Positions 8,381 to 17,794 are shown, counted from the first letter of the stretch. The stretch is 64,000 nt of DNA from Pseudomonadota bacterium (GCA_025356075.1 JANXUT010000002.1:1-64000); one strand, 5' to 3'. Numbers and translations: made by a program. Notes: generated by a model not told the origin, from the letters alone.

Positions 8381-9148
8381 TCAGCGGCAGATGGCGCCGA
8401 CCGACCGCCACTCGGCGGCGCCGAGCACGGCCGCCGTCGGGTAGCCGCCGGCGCGATGCGCGAGTTCCGCGCGCGCCTCGCTCGCCGGGTGGCTCGAGAG
8501 CCAGGCGGGGGCGGCGCTCGAAAGCTCGGCGCGCGCGAAGAACCGGCTGAAGCCCGCCGCATCGACGTGCGCCGCCCGCAGCCTCGCGAGCCCGCGCTCG
8601 TCGGCTTCCGCCTCCTGCTGCCGGCTGAACTTCATGCTGAGGAGCGAGTAGGCGATGCGCGAATTCCCCGGGGAACCCGTGGGCAGCGCGGAGCTCAAGG
8701 CGGTCAGCGTAAAAAGGTTCACCGCGAGCCCCTGCATAATGTGCCGGCCGCGGACGTGCTCGATCTCGTGCGCGATAACGCCCGCCAGCTCCTCAGGCGA
8801 CTCGACCTGCCCGAGGAGGCCCTCGAAGACGTGGATATGCCCGTCGAGTGCCGCGAATGCGTTGATCGTGTCACCCGCGATCACGTCCACCGTGATCGGC
8901 AGCTCCCGATCCTCGGCATCGAGCGGGTAGATGCGCGCCACGAGTTTGTTGAACGCGACGAGGGAGGCCGGTTCGGCCGTGCCACGGCAGGGCCTCAGGA
9001 GCGCGTCACCACCGACGGCGCGATCCATCCAGCGTTCGACACGCCAGGGGACGTGCCTGGCGACCGAGGGCAGGAGGGCCGCGAAGCTCACACCGATGCC
9101 GACGGCGGCCAGAGCCCACAGGAGCCCCTTTCGCTTGCCCGTCGGCAC
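8381..9148 (-). CDS. M48-family zinc metalloprotease
   Basis: 255 residues from a GTG six bases after the stop of the triple-YbjQ gene, so the two are probably one operon. Zinc motif HEIEH at 127-131 and the downstream SRQQEAEAD block (third ligand Glu179) define the Peptidase M48 family. Residues 8-28 are hydrophobic and form an uncleaved signal anchor, placing the catalytic domain in the periplasm. M48 proteins of this type (BepA/YcaL/LoiP-like) degrade misassembled envelope proteins. No TPR region is present. Substrate unknown. Confidence 0.88.
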   Translation of the reverse strand: MPTGKRKGLLWALAAVGIGVSFAALLPSVARHVPWRVERWMDRAVGGDALLRPCRGTAEPASLVAFNKLVARIYPLDAEDRELPITVDVIAGDTINAFAALDGHIHVFEGLLGQVESPEELAGVIAHEIEHVRGRHIMQGLAVNLFTLTALSSALPTGSPGNSRIAYSLLSMKFSRQQEAEADERGLARLRAAHVDAAGFSRFFARAELSSAAPAWLSSHPASEARAELAHRAGGYPTAAVLGAAEWRSVGAICR

Positions 9149-9154
9149 GATCCA

Positions 9155-10402
9155 TCAGCTCCGTTTGAGGAACTGGAGGATGACCCAGAAGACGATGAAC
9201 ACGATCGTCATGATGATCGTGACGGGGCCGCGCTGGGCCTTGCGCGCGGAGGCCGCGCTCGAGGATGACACGTTGATGGTCGGACTCAGCGTGTCGGTCG
9301 CGTCGACGAACGTGTCACGGTCCTGCAGCACCGCCTGCGGCGGCAGCGCCTCCGACTTGGTCTTCACCCCGGCGACCTTCTTGACCGCGGTGCCGATCGC
9401 CATGAATTCGATGAGTCCGCCGCCGAGGTCGTAGATGTGCGTCTTGACACCGACCACCTCGTCGGCGCCACAGCGCTCCGCGTCCTCCTCGATGCGTGCG
9501 AGCGCCTTCTCGCGTGCCTCGTAGAGGATCTCGGTGAGGCCTGCGACCTCCCCGCCGCCGAGCGTCTGCAGTGTCGAGAAGATGCCGCCCTTCAGTCCCA
9601 GCGAATAGACCGACACGCCCATGACGAGTCGTAGCGGCAGGAAGCCGACGTTGACCATGTTCCACATCTCTTCGTTGGTCATGTCGCTCGTGACGGGTTT
9701 GTGCTCGAACGCATCGATCGCCGGGTGGTGCGAGGCGGTGCCGATCATGATCATTTCCTGGGCACCGAGGAGCGGGGAGATCGTCGTCTCGATGCCGACG
9801 ACCGCGTTGGCGCCGCAGCGCTTCGCCTCGTCGGTGATCCGACTGAGCGCGAGGTGGCGCGTGCGATCGAAGATCTCCGTGAATTCCCGCACCTCGCCGC
9901 GGCCGAGGCGCTTTAAGCCCCCGACGATGCTGCCGCCGAGGCCGATCGAGTAAGCGACGTTGCCGAACACGAACTGGATCGGCCTAAATCCCGCATCGAC
10001 CTGGCAGAAGAGCTTGGCGACGTCGGCGGACGTCGAGAACCGCACCGCCTCCTCGACTCCCGGCTTCGCGTGGTGGATCGTCGAGCCGATCGTGATGAAC
10101 TCGAGATTGCCGCCGTGATTGACAACATCGAACGAGACGCCGGTGAGGCCGACTCCGCCGTACTCTGCCGCCTCGCCCATCATCCGCTCGAAGGCGCGGG
10201 TCCTGCCGTCGTGCACGAGCTGGGTTATCTCGTTGATCTCCCCGCCGCCGAGCGTCGAGAGCCCGGCGCCTAGTCCTTTCATGACGCCAAGCGCCACGAC
10301 GCTGTTGCCGACGCACAGCGGCCCCGCCCGGTAGCCCATGCGCTCGAGGAAGTAGATCTCGTTGCCCGACAGCCCCGAGATGCGTTTGTGCTGAAGCGCC
10401 AT
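9155..10402 (-). CDS. tail-anchored protein with three tandem YbjQ (UPF0145) domains
   Basis: 415 residues; start ATG is preceded by a strong GGAGG five bases upstream. Three related repeats are visible at about 23-110, 137-225 and 251-342. Each has the core pattern of a hydrophobic strand, a G/L-rich turn, LGxGE followed by a helix ending in Ala/Cys-Gly (CGANAVVG, CGADEVVG in repeats 2 and 3) and a final strand ending IGT/IGS, as in YbjQ/UPF0145 (PF01906), a small fold that usually occurs as one pentameric domain. Residues 394-412 are a C-terminal membrane segment followed by FLKRS. The domain's function is poorly known (sometimes called heavy-metal binding). Pairing with an M48 membrane protease suggests an envelope or membrane stress role. 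Three copies plus a tail anchor are unusual. Confidence 0.8.
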   Translation of the reverse strand: MALQHKRISGLSGNEIYFLERMGYRAGPLCVGNSVVALGVMKGLGAGLSTLGGGEINEITQLVHDGRTRAFERMMGEAAEYGGVGLTGVSFDVVNHGGNLEFITIGSTIHHAKPGVEEAVRFSTSADVAKLFCQVDAGFRPIQFVFGNVAYSIGLGGSIVGGLKRLGRGEVREFTEIFDRTRHLALSRITDEAKRCGANAVVGIETTISPLLGAQEMIMIGTASHHPAIDAFEHKPVTSDMTNEEMWNMVNVGFLPLRLVMGVSVYSLGLKGGIFSTLQTLGGGEVAGLTEILYEAREKALARIEEDAERCGADEVVGVKTHIYDLGGGLIEFMAIGTAVKKVAGVKTKSEALPPQAVLQDRDTFVDATDTLSPTINVSSSSAASARKAQRGPVTIIMTIVFIVFWVILQFLKRS

Positions 10403-10476
10403 GAAGTCCTCCGCTGCAACCGGCCGCGCTGACGCGGCGCGTCGCTAGCCTCGCCCGCGCGGGGCGCGAAATCCGC

Positions 10477-11661
10477 TCAGAGCGGCCGACCCAGCATGTC
10501 GAGGTGCAGCTGCGTGCCCTTGTAGGGGTAGCCGGCGATGAACGCCTCGTCGAGTTCGACGCCAAGCCCGGGTTCGCTCGGCGGGATGATGTAGCCCTCG
10601 TCCCAGCGGATCGGCTTTTTCAGGATGTCGCTGTGGAATCCCTGCCAGCGCTCGATGCTCTCCTGGATCAGGAAGTTCGGGCTGCAGGTCGCAAGCTGGA
10701 TGTTCGCCGCCCCGACGATCGGGCCACAGTAGAGATGCGGCGCGATCTGCACGTGGCGGACCTCCGCCATGCCGGCGATCTTCTTGGCCTCGAGCAGGCC
10801 GCCGACGCGACCCAGGTTCATCTGCAGGATCGCGGCGGCACCGGCATCCAGCACCCGTGCGAAGTCGTACTTGGTCGTGAGCCGCTCGCCGGCGGCGATC
10901 GGGATCGACGTTGCCCGCGCGACCTTGGCCATCTCCTCCGGCGCATCCGGCGGCACCGGCTCCTCGAACCAGAGCGGATCGTAGGGCTCGAGCCGCCGCG
11001 CGAGCCGTATCGCGCCTGCCGCGGTCATCTGCCCGTGCGTGCCGAAGAGGAGATCCGCGCGACTACCGACCGCCTCCCGCAACACCCGCACGAACCGCTC
11101 GCAGAGGTCGAGCGCCTCGAGCGACAGCTGCCGGCCATCGAAGGCCGTGTAGGGCCCGGCCGGATCGAACTTGATGGCCGTGAACCCTTGTTTCACGTAC
11201 TCGTGTGCGCGCTTCGCCGCAAGCTCGGGGTCCTGGTAGACGTCGGTCGCGTCCCCGGGCCGCGCGTATATATAAGTGTACGAGCGCAGCCGCTCGTGCA
11301 CGCGCCCGCCGAGCAGGTTGTAGACGGGCTGGTTGGCCTCCTTGCCGATGATGTCCCAGCACGCCATCTCAAGCGCGCTTAAGACTCCCATCAGCGTGAG
11401 GTCCGGATGCTGCGTGAACCCCGCCGAATAGACCCGCCGCCACATGCTCTCGATGCGGTGCGGGTCCTCGCCCGCGAGGTAGCGCGCGAACACGTCCTCG
11501 ATCATCCGCGCCACGAGGTGCGGCTCGAACGGCACGCAGTACGCCTCACCGAGGCCGGACACATTGCCGTCCGTCGTCAACCTCACGAACACGAAGTAAC
11601 GGCCGCCGTTGTGCGGCGGCGGGTTACCGACCACGAAGGTCTTGATGTCGGTCAGCTTCAT
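10477..11661 (-). CDS. enolase-superfamily (mandelate racemase/muconate lactonizing) dehydratase-like enzyme
   Basis: 394 residues. Superfamily landmarks in order: capping N-domain 1-115, IKFDPAG at 163-169 (catalytic Lys region), LLFGTHGQ at 204-211, WFEEP at 231-235, AGERLTTKY at 257-265 and IAPHL at 306-310. The glutamates of WFEEP and GER are metal ligands, but the first metal position, usually an Asp in a D-x-N/H pattern, reads G-T-H-G here. This marks a subfamily often annotated as galactonate-type sugar-acid dehydratase. It starts 13 bases after the stop of the aldehyde dehydrogenase gene, in a run that also holds a hydrolase and an MFS carrier, which suggests catabolism of an imported acid. 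Substrate unknown. Confidence 0.82.
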   Translation of the reverse strand: MKLTDIKTFVVGNPPPHNGGRYFVFVRLTTDGNVSGLGEAYCVPFEPHLVARMIEDVFARYLAGEDPHRIESMWRRVYSAGFTQHPDLTLMGVLSALEMACWDIIGKEANQPVYNLLGGRVHERLRSYTYIYARPGDATDVYQDPELAAKRAHEYVKQGFTAIKFDPAGPYTAFDGRQLSLEALDLCERFVRVLREAVGSRADLLFGTHGQMTAAGAIRLARRLEPYDPLWFEEPVPPDAPEEMAKVARATSIPIAAGERLTTKYDFARVLDAGAAAILQMNLGRVGGLLEAKKIAGMAEVRHVQIAPHLYCGPIVGAANIQLATCSPNFLIQESIERWQGFHSDILKKPIRWDEGYIIPPSEPGLGVELDEAFIAGYPYKGTQLHLDMLGRPL

Positions 11662-11674
11662 CGGTGCTGCGCGC

Positions 11675-13108
11675 TCAGGCCGCGTAGAACCCGTTGATCG
11701 CCTTGAGCTCGAGGTACTCGGTCAGCCCGTGCTTGCCCCACTCGCGCCCGTTGCCGGACTGCTTGAAGCCGCCGAAGGGCGTCTCGTAGTCCTGGCCTGC
11801 GCCATTTAAGTAGACGCTACCGGCCCGCAGCTGCCGCGCGATCGCACGCGCCTTCGCCTGGTCGCCCGTCTGGACGTAGGCGGCGAGTCCGTACGGCGTG
11901 TCGTTCGCGATCGCGATCGCTTCCTCGAGCGTGCGGAACCTGAGGATGCACAGCACCGGCCCGAAGATCTCTTCGCGCGCGATGGTCATCTGGTTGTTGA
12001 CGTCGGCGAAGATGGTCGGCTTCACGAAGTAGCCGGTCTCGAACCCTTGTGGCTTGCCCGGGCCCCCGGCGACGACGCGCGCGCCTTCGGCGACGCCGGT
12101 CTCGATGAGCTTCTGGATCTTGTCGAACTGGAGCTTCGAGACGACCGGTCCGAGCTGGTTGCCAGGCTTCGACGGATCGCCGACGGTCACCTTGGCCGCG
12201 ACTTTCGCGGCAATTTCGACGACGCGGTCGTAGACCGAATCCTCGACGATCATGCGCGTCGGCGCATTGCAGGACTGGCCCGAATTGTTGAAGCAGTGGA
12301 GCACGCCGCGCTTGACCGCCGCCTCGAGCTCGGAGTCGGCGAAGACGAGATTGGCCGACTTGCCGCCGAGCTCCTGCGAGACGCGCTTGACGGTGTCCGC
12401 CGCGCCCTTCGCGACGCTGATGCCGGCGCGGGTCGAGCCCGTGAACGACACCATGTCGACTTCCGGGTGCACGCTGAGCGCGTGGCCGACGGTCGGGCCC
12501 GAGCCGTGCACCATGTTGAAGACGCCGGCCGGGTAGCCCGCCTCGTCGATGAACTCGGCGAAGAGCTGCGCCGACAGCGGGCTCTGCTCGCTCGGCTTCA
12601 GGACCACCGTGCAGCCCGCCGCGAGCGCGGGGGCGATCTTCGCGGCCAGCTGGTTGATGGGCCAGTTCCAGGGCGTGATGAGCGCGCACACGCCGACGGG
12701 TTCCCGCACGACGTTCGCGGCGCTGCCGCTCCTCTCCTCCCAGTCGAGCGCCTCGGCGGCCTCGATCGTCGCCTTGATGTGGCCGGGTCCGCAGGCGGCC
12801 TGCGAGCGCGACGACAGGTCGTGCGGCGCACCCATCTCGGTCGTGATCGCCGTGACCATCTCCCCGTAGCGCCGCTCGAAGATCTCCTGCACGCGCTTGA
12901 GGAGCGCCAGGCGCTCGGCAACCGGCATCGCGGCGTAGGCCGGGAATGCCGCGCGCGCCGCCTTGACGGCCTTGTCGACCTCGACGGCGGAGCCCATCGA
13001 GAGTTCCGCCACCTGCTTCTCTGTGGCCGGGTTGATCACCGCGAACGGACCCGCCTCGACGGCTGAGGGAACCCAGCGTCCGGCGATGTAGTGCTGAAGA
13101 CGATTCAC
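11675..13108 (-). CDS. NAD(P)-dependent aldehyde dehydrogenase
   Basis: 477 residues from a GTG. Standard aldehyde dehydrogenase features are intact: PWNWP near 146-150, SFTGSTRAG near 221-229, catalytic Glu246 in QELGGKS and nucleophile Cys280 in SGQSCNAP, and the C-terminal PFGGFKQSGNGRE. It oxidises an aldehyde to its acid in the cytosol. Genes on both sides run in the same direction (MFS, alpha/beta hydrolase, this gene, enolase-superfamily enzyme), so it probably takes part in a short catabolic pathway with them. The substrate cannot be assigned. Confidence 0.92.
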   Translation of the reverse strand: MNRLQHYIAGRWVPSAVEAGPFAVINPATEKQVAELSMGSAVEVDKAVKAARAAFPAYAAMPVAERLALLKRVQEIFERRYGEMVTAITTEMGAPHDLSSRSQAACGPGHIKATIEAAEALDWEERSGSAANVVREPVGVCALITPWNWPINQLAAKIAPALAAGCTVVLKPSEQSPLSAQLFAEFIDEAGYPAGVFNMVHGSGPTVGHALSVHPEVDMVSFTGSTRAGISVAKGAADTVKRVSQELGGKSANLVFADSELEAAVKRGVLHCFNNSGQSCNAPTRMIVEDSVYDRVVEIAAKVAAKVTVGDPSKPGNQLGPVVSKLQFDKIQKLIETGVAEGARVVAGGPGKPQGFETGYFVKPTIFADVNNQMTIAREEIFGPVLCILRFRTLEEAIAIANDTPYGLAAYVQTGDQAKARAIARQLRAGSVYLNGAGQDYETPFGGFKQSGNGREWGKHGLTEYLELKAINGFYAA

Positions 13109-13211
13109 GATCAGGCCACCTCTGCGTTGATGATTGACTGGCGGCGCGGGCTTGGGGCTCCGCGCCGCGATGATTCGATCCGGGGCCGTCGCCGCCGGCG
13201 TGTTCGGGGCG

Positions 13212-14168
13212 CTATTCCGCCAGAAAAGCGTCCAGATCGCGAGCCACCCGCTCGGGGTCCTCCCAGAAGGGGTTATGCCCGTAGTCGGGGTAGAGCACGA
13301 CCCGAGCGGCGGGCAGACCCTCCACGAGCGTCCGCCGGTCCTCCGGCCCGAAAATGGGGTCTTTCGCCCCCCAAATCAACAGGGCCGGAGCCTTGAGCCG
13401 AGGCAGCGTACTCGCGAGCTCGATCGTCGCAAGCCCTTGACTCAACACAGCGAGCCAGATCTTGACGGGGATCGCCGCGGCGTCCCGGCGCTGGCGCTTG
13501 AGGAAGCCCTCATCGACCGGCGTCGGCGATGACCACCAGTCGACCATAAATGTCGAATCCGGGTCGATCGGGTCATGGAGCTTCGCGATCTCGGTCCTGA
13601 AGTCGAGGCCGGGCGGCTTCGCGGGTTCCGCCGCGGGCGCCGGGCAGCGGGCCGGGCCACCGGTCGAGGAGATGAGCACGACCTTCCGCGTCCGCTCGGG
13701 CCAGTACTCCGCGAAAGTCTGCGTGATGATGCTGCCGAGGGAGTGACCGACGATGTCGGCACGCTCTATCTTGAGCGCATCGAGCAGGAGCTTGATGTCG
13801 TACGCGAAATCGATCCGGCCGTAGCAGCACTCGGGCTTACTCGAGCGGCCGTGGCCGCGGATGTCGACGACGACCAGCCGCTCGTTCTTGGCGAGAAACG
13901 GGATCAGCGGGACCCAGTCGCGGGCGTTGTCGGTAAAGCCGTGGATGAGCACGACCGGCCGTCCCGCGGGATTGCCGAGCTCGAGGTAGGCGAGCGTCAC
14001 GCCGTTCGGGAGCGCCACGGTCTTCTTCAGGCCGTCGTACTCATCGAGATTGATCGACAGCGGCGGCGCGTCCGCGCGCGCGCCGGCTGCGCCCAAGGGT
14101 CCCGCGATCGCGCACACCGCCGCAAGCACTACACCAACACGCTTTGTCACTGCACTCGTTCTCGTCAC
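13212..14168 (-). CDS. exported alpha/beta hydrolase
   Basis: 318 residues from the GTG at 14168, chosen because TGAGGA lies six bases upstream; a TTG at 14174 is in frame but has no spacing to that site. Residues 1-32 are a cleavable signal peptide ending near GARADA, so the enzyme should be periplasmic. The catalytic triad is Ser143 in GHSLGS, Asp270 in WGAKDP and His298 in YGHNPF, with the oxyanion-hole block LIHGF near 75-79. A VDIRGHGRSSKP block is typical of esterase/epoxide-hydrolase-like members. It may hydrolyse an ester or lactone before uptake by the adjoining MFS carrier. Confidence 0.85.
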   Translation of the reverse strand: MTRTSAVTKRVGVVLAAVCAIAGPLGAAGARADAPPLSINLDEYDGLKKTVALPNGVTLAYLELGNPAGRPVVLIHGFTDNARDWVPLIPFLAKNERLVVVDIRGHGRSSKPECCYGRIDFAYDIKLLLDALKIERADIVGHSLGSIITQTFAEYWPERTRKVVLISSTGGPARCPAPAAEPAKPPGLDFRTEIAKLHDPIDPDSTFMVDWWSSPTPVDEGFLKRQRRDAAAIPVKIWLAVLSQGLATIELASTLPRLKAPALLIWGAKDPIFGPEDRRTLVEGLPAARVVLYPDYGHNPFWEDPERVARDLDAFLAE

Positions 14169-14264
14169 TATCAATCCTCAACTGGCAGGCGACTCAGGAT
14201 GCCGCGGGTTCATTTTTGACGCCGCGCACTCGGCGCGGTGCACTTGTCGAAGTACCGAGGCGCC

Positions 14265-15575
14265 CTAGCGCGCGACGGCGACTCCCGTCGCGCGTTCCTG
14301 GTCCTCGAGGAGCCGGCGCGTCGACCAGAAATAGTGGAACGTTGCCCAGAGCCCGGTCGGGACCAGGCACAGCATCGCGAGCCTGAGCGACTCGGCGTTC
14401 GCGACGTGGTTCGGCGCGAACCAGTCGCTCAGCGCCGCGACCGCGTTAGGCGCGATGATCAGGTTGCCGAGATTCGCGAGGAACAAGGTCGCGGCGCAGA
14501 ACTGCGCCCGCATGCGGGGCTCGGCGAGGTTGAGCAGCAAGCCGAAGCAGGGGCCGATGTAGAAATAGATTGAGGGGATGAACACCCAGAAGAGCGCCTT
14601 CGCGAGCGGCAGCGAGTGGGTCCAGTAGATGAAGAACGAGGCGATGGTCGCGACGCCGATCACGGCGCCCATCAGCTGCACGAGCCGGCGCGGGTTGGCC
14701 ATCGGCCGGGTGCCGACGAGCCAGGCGGTGAACACGGTCGCCGCCACGCCGCCGTAGAGGTTGATGGGCCCCGTGATCGCGCCTGCTTCGCCCGGCGAGA
14801 GCTGGTAAACGCGCACGAGAAAGGTCGGCGTGAACCACATCAGGCCCCAGCCCCACAGCGCAGTCAGCGCGCTCGCGACCATGACGTGCACCGCGGAGCG
14901 CTGCGTCCAGAGGTAGAGAATCGTCTCCAAGACGGTCGGCTTCTCATCGCCCGGCTTCCTGTCCTGCTGGCCGCGCTTGGGCTCGCGCACGGTGAAGTAG
15001 ATGAGGAGCCCGACGAGCGTCCCTGGCAATCCGAGCCACAGGAACGCGGCCCGCCAGCCGAGGTGATCGGCGATGGCCCCGGCCGTATCCGAGGCGAAAT
15101 AAGCGCCGATCGGCGCACCCAGCGAGAAGATCGTGAGTGCCATCGGCCGGCGCAGCGCCGGAAAGTAATCCGAGATGATGGAGTTCGCGCCCGGCGTACC
15201 GCCCGCCTCGCCGACGCCGACGCGCGCGAGGACCAGCTGCCAGGCGGTGCGCGACAGGCCGCAGAACGCCGTCATCGCCGACCAGGCGATCAGGCACACG
15301 ACGATGATGTTGCGCCGGTTGCCGCGGTCGATGAGCCAGGAGATCGGAAAGCCGAGGAAGATGTAGAAGAACGCGAGCGGCGCGGCGGTGATGATGTTGA
15401 CGCCGGTGTCGGTCAGGTGAAGCTCGAGGCGAATCGACTCGAGCACCTGCGAGATCATGTAGCGGTCGGTGATGCTGAGCGTGTACACCGCGACCATCAG
15501 GATCAGCACGTACCAGCGAACGACCCCGGAGGTCGGGTTCTCGGGCTCCACATGCGCCTCGGTCGCGTTGGTCAT
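14265..15575 (-). CDS. MFS transporter, Spinster/ACS-like
   Basis: 436 residues with about 12 hydrophobic segments. The first helix carries SITDRYMIS and the loop after helix 2 the MFS motif WLIDRGNRRN; helix 4 has RVGVGEAGGTPGANSII, the pattern of Spinster-like and anion:cation symporter MFS families. These carriers move organic acids, sphingolipids or sugar acids. The gene heads a minus-strand group with the hydrolase, aldehyde dehydrogenase and enolase-superfamily enzyme, so it probably imports their substrate. Confidence 0.88.
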   Translation of the reverse strand: MTNATEAHVEPENPTSGVVRWYVLILMVAVYTLSITDRYMISQVLESIRLELHLTDTGVNIITAAPLAFFYIFLGFPISWLIDRGNRRNIIVVCLIAWSAMTAFCGLSRTAWQLVLARVGVGEAGGTPGANSIISDYFPALRRPMALTIFSLGAPIGAYFASDTAGAIADHLGWRAAFLWLGLPGTLVGLLIYFTVREPKRGQQDRKPGDEKPTVLETILYLWTQRSAVHVMVASALTALWGWGLMWFTPTFLVRVYQLSPGEAGAITGPINLYGGVAATVFTAWLVGTRPMANPRRLVQLMGAVIGVATIASFFIYWTHSLPLAKALFWVFIPSIYFYIGPCFGLLLNLAEPRMRAQFCAATLFLANLGNLIIAPNAVAALSDWFAPNHVANAESLRLAMLCLVPTGLWATFHYFWSTRRLLEDQERATGVAVAR

Positions 15576-15905
15576 CGGCTCGGCCCCTTTGTCTCGGTCG
15601 TGCTGTCGCAGGCGCGCGGGCTTCCCGGCCGGGTCGGCGGCGGGGGGGCCTGGCGACTGAGCTTAACTGCTGCTTGCCCGGAGTTTCTGGCGGCAGTCGC
15701 TATCGAAATTTGGCATGGCGCGATCGTTCGCCGCGATGCCCCGATACGGCTGCCCTCGCTTTCCTGACCGTCAATCTTTTTTACTTGTTCCCCGCTCCGG
15801 AATGTCGCTAGCCTCGGTGGGCGAGAGTTCCTCGGCCGCGCCCGGAGCGGTTCATGGTACTGGTTTTCGGCCTCATCCCAGCGTTTTTAACAGTATGGAG
15901 TTGGC
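15576..15905. promoter_or_regulatory. 330-bp divergent intergenic region
   Basis: No credible coding frame. It separates the divergent MFS gene and the dehydrogenase gene and should hold both promoters. A less GC-rich patch around 15765-15800 (including cttttttact) and another near 15885-15900 (gtttttaacagtatggag) stand out. The second includes a GGAG eight bases upstream of the GTG start at 15906. No clear palindrome was found. Confidence 0.5.
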
Positions 15906-16883
15906 GTGGACAAGACCCGCATCGGATTCATCGGCCTCGGCAATGTCGGCGGGAAACTCGCCGGCAATTTGTTGCGCCACGGCATCGACCTGACGGTCCG
16001 CGATCTCGACCCGGAGCGCGTCGCGGAATTCGTTGCGCGCGGCGCCAAGGCGAGCCCGACGCCGCGCGCGCTCGCAGAAACCACTGACATCATCATCACG
16101 TGCCTGCCCTCGCCCGCCGCTTGCGCCGCGGTCATGGAGGGAGCCGATGGCGTGCTGGCCGGCATCGGCGCGGGGAAGATCTGGCTCGAGATGAGTACGA
16201 CCGACGCGGCGGAGATCCGCCGGCTGGGTGCCAGGGTCGAGGCCGCGGGCTCGACCGCGATGGACTGCCCGGTGTCCGGAGGCTGCCATCGCGCGGCGAC
16301 CGGCAACATTTCGATCTTCGCCGGCGGCGCGCGCGAGGCGTTCGAGCGGGTGCTGCCGACGCTCTCGATCCTCGGCCGCCAGATCCTGCACACGGGACCC
16401 ATCGGCTCCGCCTCGATCCTGAAGGTCATCACGAACTACCTGTGCACGACGCACCTCGTCGCGCTCACCGAGGCGCTCTCGGTCGCCAAGGTCGTCGGGC
16501 TCGACCTCAACATGACCTACGAGGGCATCCGCATCTCCTCCGGCAACTCCTTCGTCCACGAGACCGAATCGCAGGTCATCCTGAACGGCAGCCGCGACAT
16601 CAGCTTCACGATGGACCTCGTGATCAAGGACGTCGGCCTCTTCGACACGATCGCGCAGGAGCACGGCGTGCCGCTCGAACTCTCGCCGCTCGTGCTCGGG
16701 ATCTTCAAGGATGGCGAGCGGCGCTACGGGCCGCGCGAGTTGTCGCCGAACATCATCCGCCGGCTCGAGGATGCCTGCGGCATCCGCGTCCTCGGCGAGG
16801 GTTTCCCGGCGGAAATGGTCGATGAGGAACCCGAGGCCAAGGGCTACGAGGTCGTGCCGAAGGGCCGCGCGCGCGCGGGCTAG
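15906..16883 (+). CDS. NAD(P)-dependent beta-hydroxyacid dehydrogenase (3-hydroxyisobutyrate dehydrogenase family)
   Basis: 325 residues from a GTG with GGAG upstream. Rossmann motif GFIGLGNVGGKLA is at 7-19; the substrate motif DCPVSGG at 120-126 and catalytic Lys173 in ILKVITNYL are those of the beta-hydroxyacid dehydrogenase family. It would oxidise a short 3-hydroxy acid (or reduce a semialdehyde). It ends four bases inside the convergent LysR gene at 16880. Substrate not assigned; a tartronate-semialdehyde-like role linked to the sugar-acid genes upstream is possible. Confidence 0.88.
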   Translation: MDKTRIGFIGLGNVGGKLAGNLLRHGIDLTVRDLDPERVAEFVARGAKASPTPRALAETTDIIITCLPSPAACAAVMEGADGVLAGIGAGKIWLEMSTTDAAEIRRLGARVEAAGSTAMDCPVSGGCHRAATGNISIFAGGAREAFERVLPTLSILGRQILHTGPIGSASILKVITNYLCTTHLVALTEALSVAKVVGLDLNMTYEGIRISSGNSFVHETESQVILNGSRDISFTMDLVIKDVGLFDTIAQEHGVPLELSPLVLGIFKDGERRYGPRELSPNIIRRLEDACGIRVLGEGFPAEMVDEEPEAKGYEVVPKGRARAG

Positions 16884-17794
16884 CGCGCGACCGGGACCGC
16901 TGCCTCGGCCTGAATCCACTCGAGGAACGTCCGCACGCGCGCATCGTCGCGCTTTTCCTGGCGGCAGATGACGCCCCAGCTGCCCGGGCACTTGAGCTCA
17001 TGCGGGACGGGGCGCACGAGCCGTCCGGCGCGCAGGTCATCTTCGGCGAACGGGCCGTTGGCGAGCGCGACCGCCCGCCCCTCGAGCGCGATCTCAAGGC
17101 CGACGGCGAGCGTATCGACGACGATGCGCGGCTGCCCGGTGTAGGGCACGTTCGCGGATTCGAACCAGACATCCCAGTCGCGCGTCGCGCTGTACATCGC
17201 AACCAGCGGCAACGACACGAGGTCGGCGGGCACGGGATCCGGCGGCAACTGCGCCTTCAGCGAGGGCGCGCACACGGGATACAGGCGGTAGTCGAAGAGC
17301 GGCAGCCATAGGAACGAGGGGTCGGGCGGCGTCTCGCAGTACACGAGCCCGACGTCGGCCAAGGACTCATCGAAATCCCACTCCGATGAGCAGGTACTCA
17401 GCAGCACGTTGATATCCGGGTGCGCCAGGCTGAACCGCGGCATGCGCCGCGCGAGCCAGCGTACCGAGGGCGTCACGTAGGTCTGCACCCGCAGCGGCGC
17501 GTCGACGCTCGAGCGCCTGAGGAGTTCGGCGCCCTCGATGAGCGCCTCGAGCGCGCGGCGGACGTAGGGGTAGAACAGCTCGCCCTCGCGCGTCGGCACG
17601 ATCTTCCGGCCTTCGCGCGAGAACAGGTCGACCCCAAGGTCGGCTTCGAGTAACTGCAGCTGGTAGCTGATCGCCGGGTGCGTGACGCAGAGCTCCTCCG
17701 CCGCCTCGCGGACGCTCTGGCGCCGCGTCGCGGCCTCGAAGCCCTTGAGCGCGTTGAGCGGCGGCAGCTTCCTGAGCTCGATTCTGGGTTTCAT
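16880..17794 (-). CDS. LysR-family transcriptional regulator, GcvA-like
   Basis: 304 residues. Residues 13-75 form the winged helix-turn-helix with the GcvA-type opening LPPLNALKGFEAATRRQSVREAAEEL; residues 100-300 are the periplasmic-binding-like effector domain. It is transcribed divergently from the GMC oxidoreductase gene (104-bp gap) and convergently with the dehydrogenase, overlapping it by four bases. The usual LysR arrangement predicts control of the divergent GMC gene and itself from 17795-17898. Effector unknown. Confidence 0.9.
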   Translation of the reverse strand: MKPRIELRKLPPLNALKGFEAATRRQSVREAAEELCVTHPAISYQLQLLEADLGVDLFSREGRKIVPTREGELFYPYVRRALEALIEGAELLRRSSVDAPLRVQTYVTPSVRWLARRMPRFSLAHPDINVLLSTCSSEWDFDESLADVGLVYCETPPDPSFLWLPLFDYRLYPVCAPSLKAQLPPDPVPADLVSLPLVAMYSATRDWDVWFESANVPYTGQPRIVVDTLAVGLEIALEGRAVALANGPFAEDDLRAGRLVRPVPHELKCPGSWGVICRQEKRDDARVRTFLEWIQAEAAVPVAR

